NCBI GenBank assembly: GCA_927910885.1
Contig: CAKMOD010000060.1
Span: forward strand, 1 to 21,316
Direction: 5' to 3'
DNA from: an uncultured Prevotella sp.
GTDB taxonomy: Bacteria > Bacteroidota > Bacteroidia > Bacteroidales > Bacteroidaceae
Length of the DNA stretch: 21,316 bases
In this document: positions 1-6,492 of the stretch, piece after piece
Layout of the letters: the number at the start of each line of letters is the position of its first letter
Numbering within the stretch: the stretch's first letter is position 1
Translations under genes and position numbers: made by a program
The notes under the pieces: model-generated
Databases searched by the model: none
Seen by the model: the letters and a program-made list of their open reading frames with translations, nothing else
Told to the model about the DNA's origin: nothing

Positions 1-164
1 CCTCAAACAAAGTAAGAAAAGTCAGTGAAAGCCGATTCTATCTAAGTAAATAATTAGGCTTTTCAGATAACAAGATAACTGACTTATAGATGGATAATAA
101 CGCAAAGATAGGTTGTTAAAAAAACAATATTTCTACATAAAAGGAAAGGTTTTACATATTATCT

Positions 165-196
165 TTTGCATATAAACAATATTTTATATAAATTTG
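165..196 (+). promoter_or_regulatory. Promoter of the small coiled-coil protein gene
   Basis: A Bacteroidota-type promoter: TTTG at 165-168 (-33 element) and TAAATTTG at 189-196 (-7 element) separated by 20 bases. The predicted transcript begins just downstream, giving a leader of about 20 bases before the ATG at 224. The preceding 1-164 holds no gene that I can see. Confidence 0.65.
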
Positions 197-223
197 CACC
201 ATTAATTTAAATAGAATATAAAG

Positions 224-640
224 ATGAAGAGATTATTTTTAATTGGGGTAATGGTTCTTACAGCCGTAGCAGGTTTTGCTCAGAGTGGCGAAAGAATCGA
301 TACATTGAAAGAGCAGCAGAAGGTGCTCAAGATGACTACAGAGTTGAACAAACTGCAGTTAGATTACGAAAAAGAGAAGGCAAACAATGTCGAACTCAGC
401 AAAAAAGCTGCTGACATCAATGTTGAAGCAAATATAGCAACAACAGAATTCAGCACAACCAACGCATCAAGCACTGTTAAGGATGCAAAGACCACTATCA
501 AGCGTCTGAAGGAAGCTAAGTCTATCAACAAGAAGTTGGCTAAGAGTCAGAAGACTTTAAGCAAGATGGAAAGAAAGATTGCTAAGCTTCAGGCAAAGAT
601 TGATGACTGTAACAAACGTATCAAGTTTGTTAACAATTAA
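224..640 (+). CDS. Small exported coiled-coil protein of unknown function
   Basis: I do not recognise a family. The 138-residue product starts with a clear signal peptide (MKRLFLIGVMVLTAVAGFAQ), so it should reach the periplasm or beyond. The rest is Lys/Glu/Ala/Asn-rich and almost free of aromatic residues. Heptad-like patterns are strongest at residues 25-60 (LKEQQKVLKMTTELNKLQLD) and 88-135 (IKRLKEAKSINKKLAKSQKT), separated by a Thr/Ser-rich stretch around 65-85, so two helical segments that could pair are likely. The ATG is supported by the promoter ending at 196 and by the signal peptide. It is monocistronic: a strong terminator lies 28 bases after the stop. It may be a periplasmic spacer or scaffold protein, but that is a guess from composition only. 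Confidence 0.8.
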   Translation: MKRLFLIGVMVLTAVAGFAQSGERIDTLKEQQKVLKMTTELNKLQLDYEKEKANNVELSKKAADINVEANIATTEFSTTNASSTVKDAKTTIKRLKEAKSINKKLAKSQKTLSKMERKIAKLQAKIDDCNKRIKFVNN

Positions 641-668
641 TATCGTCAAAAATATTATCGAGAATAAA

Positions 669-696
669 GGACGCACATTTTGTGCGTCCTCTCTTA
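669..696 (+). terminator. Rho-independent terminator
   Basis: A perfect 9-bp stem (GGACGCACA at 669-677 and TGTGCGTCC at 681-689) with a 3-base loop, followed by TCTCTT. It ends the transcript of the upstream coiled-coil protein gene. Confidence 0.8.
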
Positions 697-793
697 TGTA
701 TAGTCCGTTTAACAGACAACTATACTTTTTTTATCTCATAACTAATAGTCTCTACGAAAAACCATCATTTTACTCTCGTAAAAATATCATATA

Positions 794-1576
794 ATGAAAA
801 AGAAAATACTTCTATCGCTATTAGTATTATTATCTCATCTCCCAATATACTCACAAATGCTCTTTTCTGAGAATCTTACAATGGACATAGACAGTACAAA
901 AACAATACAAGGAACTCTATTACCAGTACTGGATTTTAAGACAGAAAAGGAAAATGTTCTCACACTCAAGAATACCGCTAATCTCAACCTCTTAATAAAG
1001 CACAAGCGTGTTATCAACTTGATAAACAAGTTAGAGTTTTCTACATACGGAAAGAAGGTAACGGTAAGTGGAGGATATGTACACGTTGAATATCGTTATC
1101 TACTCAGCCATGCTTTTGAGGTTTACCCCTATGCAGAATCACAATGGGCTGAAAGTCGTGGAATGGAATACAAGATTTCAACAGGATTACTATCACGCTA
1201 TAGGATTATAAACAAAGAGAAATATCTTATGTTTGCATCAGCGGGTATGTTCTATGAATTTGAGAAATGGGAAGATTCTACTCCTAATGCAGCCCCATCA
1301 CATGTTTATAGTCGTAGCATAAAAAGTCACCTATCAGTAAGTTTCAAACATCATTTAGGCGAACACTGGGAACTGACGACCACAGCTATTCATCAGGCGA
1401 AGCCAGATAGTTACTTTAAGGAAGCACGATTCGGTGGTGCAGCAGACCTAAGGTATAACATTACACCAAAGATTGGAATTAATGGTGCTTATCGTGTTAT
1501 CTACGACACAGCCCCAATTGTACCAATTAGAAAGACTTATACAACCGTAGAGGCGGGGCTTAGTGTGTCCTTTTAA
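794..1576 (+). CDS. Probable outer-membrane beta-barrel protein, unknown function
   Basis: A 260-residue protein with a signal peptide (MKKKILLSLLVLLSHLPIYSQ). The mature part is rich in alternating polar/hydrophobic strands with aromatic residues (for example VHVEYRYLLSHAFEVYPYAE, SRYRIINKEKYLMFASAGMF and LSVSFKHHLGEHWELTTTAI) and ends in AGLSVSF. A terminal Phe is typical of outer-membrane proteins inserted by the BAM complex. The size and strand pattern suggest 8-12 strands, resembling DUF481-like barrels, though I cannot name the family. No clear -7 box was found in the 100 bases upstream. The terminator at 669-696 separates it from the preceding gene, so its promoter must lie between 697 and 793. 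Confidence 0.75.
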   Translation: MKKKILLSLLVLLSHLPIYSQMLFSENLTMDIDSTKTIQGTLLPVLDFKTEKENVLTLKNTANLNLLIKHKRVINLINKLEFSTYGKKVTVSGGYVHVEYRYLLSHAFEVYPYAESQWAESRGMEYKISTGLLSRYRIINKEKYLMFASAGMFYEFEKWEDSTPNAAPSHVYSRSIKSHLSVSFKHHLGEHWELTTTAIHQAKPDSYFKEARFGGAADLRYNITPKIGINGAYRVIYDTAPIVPIRKTYTTVEAGLSVSF

Positions 1577-1685
1577 GTAATATAAGCAACATTATTAAGC
1601 ATAAAAACGCTGATAATTAATCAATAAGGACATACTTGGCCACACCTTATGCTGAGGTAAAAACTAATCTTTAAAGAATTCATTT

Positions 1686-1770
1686 CACGAAGATAAATAT
1701 TTATTTTCATGAAGTAAATGTTTATTTCATGAAGAAAAATATTTATTTTCATGAAAATAATTCGGGAAGA
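1686..1770. repeat. Tandem AT-rich repeat with CATGAA core (family C)
   Basis: Four imperfect units each beginning CACGAA or CATGAA at 1686, 1708, 1728 and 1750, so spacing is 22, 20 and 22 bases. Each unit continues with (G/A)(A/T)AAAT(A/G)TTTATTT. The last unit is partial and runs into unique sequence near 1760. The array lies just downstream of the endonuclease-like gene (reverse strand) and after the end of the forward outer-membrane gene. A lone copy of the same unit appears at the right edge of the window (21294-21316). Confidence 0.75.
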
Positions 1771-1780
1771 AGTGCAAATA

Positions 1781-2755
1781 TCAATGCTGGAAACGCAGAA
1801 CAAGTGGAAGATGGTCGCTAAATCCATTATTAAAACGCATACCATTATAATTACGGCGGGGCTTTACTCCGCCGTATTTTGTATCTTCTTCTAACAGAAA
1901 TCGTGCATCATTAATACAGCAGTCTATCACCCATGAACGTAGATTTTCACTTACAAGTATCTGATCCAGACTTCCCCATTCTCCATGATAGCGATAAGTT
2001 CCCTTTGCTCCATTACGCCCATGTGCTTCCGCAGACACATTTATCAATCCATGTTCGTACGCAAGTTGTAGTGAAGGACTATCTGCATAATCATTAAAAT
2101 CACCCATCACTAACAGTTTCGGGTCTGTATACGCACTACGAAGAGAGTCTATAGCACTGCACAGTCGCTCCATCACGTGCATTCTAAAAGGACGAGAATA
2201 AAGTTCACCTCCCATTCGACTTGGTGCATGAAGTAGGAAAACGTGTAGCGTATCACCGCTTTCTATTTCACCTTCTACATATAGAATATCTCGAGTTGGG
2301 CGCATTTCCTTCATAGGTATGACACGAATCGTATCGGCTTTTATCAATCGGAAGGAAAAAGGGGAATACAATAACGCAACATCTATACCACGAGTATCAT
2401 TCGAAGCTGTCATAACATATTCATAACGAGCCTTACGCAACAAAGATCGACGAGTAAGGTCAAAGAGCACACTATCGTTCTCTACCTCACATAAACCTAC
2501 AATATCAGGCAGCGTCCAACCGCTACTATCTTCGCCACAAGCAATGATTGTCTGCCCTATCCTATTCAGTTTTTGCCAATACTTCGTACGTGTCCAATGG
2601 CGAGGAGAGTCTGGTAAGAACTCATAATCATTCTTCAAAGTATCGTGTCGAGTATCAAACAAATTCTCGGTATTGAGTTCAACAATCGTCAAACGAGTTT
2701 GAGCTTCAGATAAAAAAGAACTCAACAAGAACAAAAAGGTTAACAATATACGCAT
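1781..2755 (-). CDS. Exported endonuclease/exonuclease/phosphatase family protein
   Basis: A metal-dependent phosphodiesterase or phosphatase of the DNase I-like (EEP) superfamily; the substrate is not evident and could be nucleic acid, phospholipid or a phosphorylated sugar. The 324-residue product has a signal peptide (MRILLTFLFLLSSFLSEAQ). The fold's catalytic signatures are present in order: N28 in LNTENLF, E90 in LCEVEN, D125 in RGIDVALLY, H176 in HAPSR, D219/N221 in GDFND, D264 in GSLDQIL, and S313-D314-H315 in SDHLP. All key residues are intact, so activity is expected. It lies 176 bases downstream of the DAHP synthase gene on the same strand; cotranscription is possible, but a stem-loop lies between them. 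No strong promoter was seen directly upstream. Function is inferred from family membership only. Confidence 0.9.
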   Translation of the reverse strand: MRILLTFLFLLSSFLSEAQTRLTIVELNTENLFDTRHDTLKNDYEFLPDSPRHWTRTKYWQKLNRIGQTIIACGEDSSGWTLPDIVGLCEVENDSVLFDLTRRSLLRKARYEYVMTASNDTRGIDVALLYSPFSFRLIKADTIRVIPMKEMRPTRDILYVEGEIESGDTLHVFLLHAPSRMGGELYSRPFRMHVMERLCSAIDSLRSAYTDPKLLVMGDFNDYADSPSLQLAYEHGLINVSAEAHGRNGAKGTYRYHGEWGSLDQILVSENLRSWVIDCCINDARFLLEEDTKYGGVKPRRNYNGMRFNNGFSDHLPLVLRFQH

Positions 2756-2831
2756 AAGTTTCAGGTTTATAGATAAGTAAGTTATTATTTCTTTATATCA
2801 ATGTCACTTGCCACATGATTACGTTTTTGGT

Positions 2832-2851
2832 CTGACACGTCTTCATGTCAG
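2832..2851 (-). other. Small stem-loop between two reverse genes
   Basis: CTGACACG (2832-2839) and CATGTCAG (2844-2851) pair with one G-T wobble and a 4-base loop. It lies between the DAHP synthase stop and the endonuclease-like start. There is no T tract after it on the reverse strand, so it is at best a weak terminator or an mRNA processing site. Confidence 0.35.
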
Positions 2852-2931
2852 TAGCATCCTTTTCATCAATATCTACATAAAACCATAATAACCTCCTTCT
2901 CGCTATTCATCTACACTCACCACCTATCACC

Positions 2932-4002
2932 CTACTTATTCACAACCTCCAACTGCTGACGTACACTCTCCTCATGTATTAATTCGAAGACCTGAGCAGC
3001 AAAGTTGGCATCCATACCGCATAGGCTCGCTTGTGCGCCACGCTTTTCGAGGATTTCACCATATCTACCAGTTTGAAGAATGGTCATATTATGCTCTTTT
3101 TTAAAGGCTCCTATCTCACGACAAATGCGGAAACGCTTGGCAAGTAGTCCCATTAAGGAGTTATCAAGCTCGTCTATTTGGGCACGAAGAAATCTAAGTC
3201 CTTCGGTTGTAGAGGTATGATCGCGTACTACCAAAAGAGAAAGAATATAATCAAGAATATCAGGAGTTACCTGCTGTTCTGCATCGCTCCACGCCTTCTC
3301 AGGCGTACAATGACTCTCAATTATCAACCCATCAAAGCCTAAGTCCATAGCCTGCTGACATAGTGGTGCTATTAAATCGCGACGACCACCGATATGGCTT
3401 GGGTCACAGATTATAGGAAGTCCTGGTATTCTTCTACGTAACTCAATAGGAATCTGCCACATAGGAGCATTTCGATAGAATTTCTTATCATAGCTTGAGA
3501 AACCACGGTGGATAACTCCTAAACGTTTCAAGCCAGCCTGATTAAGACGTTGAAGTGCACCAATCCACAGTTCAAGGTCAGGATTCACAGGATTCTTTAC
3601 CAACACTGGGATGTCTATTCCTTGCAAAGCATCTGCCAAAGCCTGCATAGCAAAGGGGTTAGCAGATGTTCTTGCACCTACCCAAAGAATATCCATACCA
3701 TATTTCAGAGCCACTTCGACATGTTCTGGCGTCGCCACCTCAGTCGAAATCATCATGCCTGTCTCTTCCTTCACACGCTGCATCCATGGCAAAGCCATCT
3801 CTCCATTGCCCTCAAAACCACCTGGTTTCGTACGTGGTTTCCATACACCAGCACGAAAAATATGACATCCTTTGGCTACAAGACTATGTGCCGTAGACAT
3901 CACTTGCTCTTCTGTTTCTGCCGAACAAGGCCCTGCAATCACTAACGGACGTTCTTTATCGCTCGGAAGACGCAAAGGCTCTAATTCTAATTCCATCATC
4001 AT
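2932..4002 (-). CDS. Bifunctional DAHP synthase / chorismate mutase (type II)
   Basis: It catalyses the first step of the shikimate pathway (PEP + erythrose 4-phosphate to DAHP) and the chorismate-to-prephenate step leading to Phe and Tyr, in the cytoplasm. Residues ~10-260 form a DAHP synthase domain of the short KDO8P-synthase-like class: GPCSAE at 24-29, R50..KPRT (55-58), KNPVNPD (136-142), H165-R166, DPSHIGG (200-206). Residues ~268-350 form an AroQ-type mutase helix bundle, with R273 and D277 in LRAQIDELDNSLMGLLAKR. The C-terminal mutase can allosterically control the synthase in this type of fusion (known from the family). Start: the first of three consecutive Met codons is given; any could be used. 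A promoter lies about 35 bases upstream. No other aromatic-pathway gene lies nearby in this window. Confidence 0.95.
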   Translation of the reverse strand: MMMELELEPLRLPSDKERPLVIAGPCSAETEEQVMSTAHSLVAKGCHIFRAGVWKPRTKPGGFEGNGEMALPWMQRVKEETGMMISTEVATPEHVEVALKYGMDILWVGARTSANPFAMQALADALQGIDIPVLVKNPVNPDLELWIGALQRLNQAGLKRLGVIHRGFSSYDKKFYRNAPMWQIPIELRRRIPGLPIICDPSHIGGRRDLIAPLCQQAMDLGFDGLIIESHCTPEKAWSDAEQQVTPDILDYILSLLVVRDHTSTTEGLRFLRAQIDELDNSLMGLLAKRFRICREIGAFKKEHNMTILQTGRYGEILEKRGAQASLCGMDANFAAQVFELIHEESVRQQLEVVNK

Positions 4003-4036
4003 ATATCTTTTATTCCTTATTCACTGAATTGTTCCC

Positions 4037-4044
4037 CAAAGGTA
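4037..4044 (-). promoter_or_regulatory. Promoter -7 box of the DAHP synthase gene
   Basis: On the reverse strand this reads TACCTTTG, a perfect match to the Bacteroidota TAnnTTTG element, 34 bases upstream of the start codon. No clear TTTG partner is seen at -33. Confidence 0.55.
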
Positions 4045-4182
4045 ATACAAATCATGCATAAAACCTTATTTTACCATTCTAAAGATGCAATTTGATTGCA
4101 TGCTTTCATCATCAACTTGTCTTATACACGTTGGAAAATACGCACATGACAACGACCATACGTCTCTCTACAACTTACTTCA

Positions 4183-4270
4183 AGGCATTAAACGCTCATC
4201 ATATCTTGTGCTTACCCTCAACACCATTGGTGCTTACCAACAACACGATATGTGCGGGGCATTAACACCA
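4183..4270 (-). repeat. Dispersed repeat family A, copy 1 (reverse orientation)
   Basis: Read on the reverse strand, three successive 22-base units are visible, containing GCACATATCGTG, GCACCAATGGTG and GCACAAGATATG at matching positions. The first two units match copy 2 (11494-11570) over about 48 bases with only a few differences. CACCATTGGTG at 4222-4232 is a near-perfect palindrome. Confidence 0.8.
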
Positions 4271-4422
4271 TTATAGAAAATGGCAAAAAGGAGTCAATAT
4301 AGACATGAATAAAAACTAAAAAACACCCACAACCAACTTCTGCGACTAATGTCTATCACTAAAACACATTATTCCTTTCTATTAAAATAAGGAAATTCTG
4401 AGTAACATATCATCTTTTTTAT

Positions 4423-4430
4423 TATCTTTG
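4423..4430 (+). promoter_or_regulatory. Promoter -7 box of the epimerase-like gene
   Basis: TATCTTTG matches TAnnTTTG exactly, 21 bases before the ATG at 4452. It overlaps a TTG at 4428 that could be read as an upstream in-frame start; the overlap with the promoter argues against using that TTG. Confidence 0.65.
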
Positions 4431-4451
4431 CATAAGATAAAACAAAGAGTT

Positions 4452-5402
4452 ATGAAGCAGTTATATGCAATACTGACAGTAGCAATGCTTAGCGTTGTTC
4501 TCTGCTCACACGCACAAGAGCAAGTACAAATACGACTTGTGAACGGAAACGGTATGGAGGCAGTTATCAGTAACTATGGTGCTCGCCTTGTCTCGCTTAC
4601 TGCCCACAACTGGAATGGTAGGTTGGAGCCTGTCGTAAAAGGATATACCAATAAGGAGGAATATTTGAAAGATAGAACTTTAGGTGCTACGCTTATATAC
4701 TTTGGCAAGAATAACGAGGAGACACTATCAGGCAAGATGTGGGAACTTGTTAGTTCTGACAACCAATCAGTTACGCTGCGATATGTGACTTCAGAGGGAG
4801 AGAATGGATTAGATGGAAAGTTAAACGCCACAGTTACTTACACCCTATCTGACCAAAACGCCCTTGATGTAGACTATCGTGTTGCAACGACAGCTGAAAC
4901 CAAGTTGGAAGTAACAAATGGTATTTGTTTCAACTTATCAGGAGAGATGCACCGCTCTATCCTCAAACAACATCTTTGGGTTGATGCTGTCCAGATTAAT
5001 ACTTATAACGCTCAAAGACAGTTGATAGGTGTGCTTCAACGCATAAAGAACACACCATTCGACTTTACCAAACCAAGGGAAATTGGTGAGCGTATCAAGA
5101 GTACGAGTAAGGGATATGACAATGCCTATCAGTTGCGACATCCAGACAACATGCAGAAGGCGGCAGCAATTCTCTTTGATGCACAGAGTGGACGTGCTAT
5201 GACAGTCTACTCAAGTGAACCAACACTCAATATTAACACATACGGTAAGGAGAGTTGCGGTATCTCATTACAGCCGGTTCACGCTGGATATAATAGTGGT
5301 ATGGAGAAAGTAAGTAACGAATTACGCCCAGGACAGGTATTCCATGGTGCCACAGTTTTCTTCTTCACAACTGATCCTCCACTGATTATGCGCACCAAGT
5401 AA
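4452..5402 (+). CDS. Exported aldose 1-epimerase (GalM)-like protein, probably non-catalytic
   Basis: A 316-residue protein with the galactose-mutarotase fold and a signal peptide (MKQLYAILTVAMLSVVLCSH, cleavage near A21-Q22). Family landmarks: NYGARLVSLT (41-50), GYTNKEEYL (64-72) as in exported Bacteroidota GalM proteins, and the conserved substrate Asp in GYDN (221-224). However, the residues that perform catalysis in GalM are missing. The usual TNH becomes TNG (G157), the GRxANRI loop is replaced by LIYFGKNNEETL around 81-92, and the general-base Glu of the LEPQ/LETQ motif is Gln (Q273 in ISLQPVHAG). It may therefore bind sugars without turning them over. Start: ATG at 4452, not the upstream TTG at 4428, because the signal peptide begins there and the TTG lies inside the promoter. 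Confidence 0.85.
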   Translation: MKQLYAILTVAMLSVVLCSHAQEQVQIRLVNGNGMEAVISNYGARLVSLTAHNWNGRLEPVVKGYTNKEEYLKDRTLGATLIYFGKNNEETLSGKMWELVSSDNQSVTLRYVTSEGENGLDGKLNATVTYTLSDQNALDVDYRVATTAETKLEVTNGICFNLSGEMHRSILKQHLWVDAVQINTYNAQRQLIGVLQRIKNTPFDFTKPREIGERIKSTSKGYDNAYQLRHPDNMQKAAAILFDAQSGRAMTVYSSEPTLNINTYGKESCGISLQPVHAGYNSGMEKVSNELRPGQVFHGATVFFFTTDPPLIMRTK

Positions 5403-5483
5403 AAGCATAAGTATAAAGAACCTCTGAACTACTCGTGCGATAATATCCACAGTTTGAAAAAGCACTAATTATCTTTAAAATCC

Positions 5484-5514
5484 TTGGCAGTTGACTGTCA
5501 AATATTTATATTTG
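5484..5514 (+). promoter_or_regulatory. Promoter abutting a start codon (possible leaderless mRNA)
   Basis: TTGG at 5484-5487 (near-match to TTTG) and TATATTTG at 5507-5514 (perfect -7 box) with 19-base spacing. The ATG at 5522 follows the -7 box by only 7 bases, so the transcript would begin at or within about 3 bases of the start codon. Confidence 0.6.
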
Positions 5515-5521
5515 CAAGTAA

Positions 5522-6391
5522 ATGAGGAAATATAGTTTCATAATAGCGGCTATTCTCTGTATACCATTGTATGCACAGAATACAAAAGGAGACCACAATG
5601 GGAGTACTTCCACTGTGGAACCTATAGAATCGGCACGTCTACAAGGCCCACGCGAAGCCACAGAGGCTGAGAAGGAGTATGCCAGACGATTGGCTGAAGA
5701 CCGTGCACAACAGGCACAGATAGATAACAACCTACCCCTCATTACAGAGAACGGACAAACAGTTACACCAAATGATTTCTATTATCCGGCTTGGGGTTAT
5801 GGTGTTGGAGCATGGCGATTACATAAAGGATTGAACATCAACCTTGGTGCATCGGCCTTTGCAAGCTTTGGTCACGGTAGCAATCATGGTGCAGGCTTCT
5901 CACAGGATGTATCATTGATGTATGTAACAAACCTATCAAAGAAGGCTACATTGGCTGTGGGTGGATATGTAAACCATCTTACCTATCGTGGCGACAACTA
6001 CTTCGTGGGTGGTATCAATGCTGTCTTTGGATATCAGTTCAATGAACATTGGAGTGCATACGCCTTCGTACAGAAAGCTTTTACATCTAATAACTTCGGA
6101 GATGCCTTTGGCTACGGAGGTTATGGTTCACCTTATTGGGCTGGCTATGGTGGCTTAGGCTATTCGCCTTTCGGCTATGGTTATGCTTCAATGGGATACG
6201 GATATGGACCAATGGCTTGGGCTTACGGTACCGGAGTTAGTCGTTACATGGATAGAATTGGTGGTGGTGTGACCTATCAATGGGGCTCAAACAATCAGAA
6301 TTCAATTTCTGTTAGCGTAGAGTTTGACCGCCTCCCTTCTCAACGTAATGGTTTCTATAATAGCAATCGATACGATTATCCTGTAAGATAA
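5522..6391 (+). CDS. Exported Gly/Tyr-rich outer-membrane barrel protein
   Basis: Not a family I can name. The 289-residue product has a signal peptide (MRKYSFIIAAILCIPLYAQ). A polar, acidic helical segment at ~35-70 (REATEAEKEYARRLAEDRAQ) is followed by beta-strand-like sequence (LNINLGASAFASFGHGS, ATLAVGGYVNHLTYRGDNYF, INAVFGYQFNEHWSAYAFVQ). A low-complexity block at 197-238 follows, dominated by Gly, Tyr, Ala, Pro and aromatic residues (FGYGYASMGYGYGPMAWAYG), then closing strands (IGGGVTYQW, NSISVSVEF). The arrangement fits a small outer-membrane barrel with a flexible Gly-Tyr loop; similar proteins are annotated only as hypothetical. It has its own promoter and ends at a bidirectional terminator, so it is monocistronic. 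Confidence 0.8.
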   Translation: MRKYSFIIAAILCIPLYAQNTKGDHNGSTSTVEPIESARLQGPREATEAEKEYARRLAEDRAQQAQIDNNLPLITENGQTVTPNDFYYPAWGYGVGAWRLHKGLNINLGASAFASFGHGSNHGAGFSQDVSLMYVTNLSKKATLAVGGYVNHLTYRGDNYFVGGINAVFGYQFNEHWSAYAFVQKAFTSNNFGDAFGYGGYGSPYWAGYGGLGYSPFGYGYASMGYGYGPMAWAYGTGVSRYMDRIGGGVTYQWGSNNQNSISVSVEFDRLPSQRNGFYNSNRYDYPVR

Positions 6392-6416
6392 ACAGTCAAC
6401 AGGTTTACATAAGAAA

Positions 6417-6476
6417 ATAGAGTTTACAATTACTACAGCACATTGCTGAATGAGTAATTAGTAAACTCTATTTTTA
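6417..6476. terminator. Bidirectional terminator between convergent genes
   Basis: A long inverted repeat: ATAGAGTTTACAATTACT at 6417-6434 pairs with 6453-6471, interrupted by one extra A. TTTTTATAAT follows in the forward direction and a T-rich stretch in the reverse. It serves both the forward barrel gene (stop 6391) and the reverse copA-type gene (stop 6493). Confidence 0.8.
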
Positions 6477-6492
6477 TAATACTAAGTTCGTC

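Larger units (their letters stand above)
4003..4451. other. Gene-free stretch between divergent genes
   Basis: This 449-base gap separates the reverse DAHP synthase gene from the forward epimerase-like gene. It holds both their promoters (4037-4044 and 4423-4430) and a copy of repeat family A near 4183-4270. The remainder shows nothing recognisable. A short open frame at 4085-4276 overlaps the repeat and has no coding support. Confidence 0.7.

Noticed and set aside
579..794. Open frame of 71 codons after the coiled-coil protein gene
   Set aside because: It overlaps the end of a better-supported gene and runs through a strong terminator; no ribosome site or coding character.
4085..4276. Open frame of 63 codons in the gap before the GalM-like gene
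   Set aside because: It largely consists of repeat family A copy 1 in reverse, with no promoter or recognisable product.
4428..4451. TTG start eight codons upstream for the GalM-like protein
   Set aside because: The TTG lies inside the -7 promoter box, and the signal peptide begins at the ATG at 4452.
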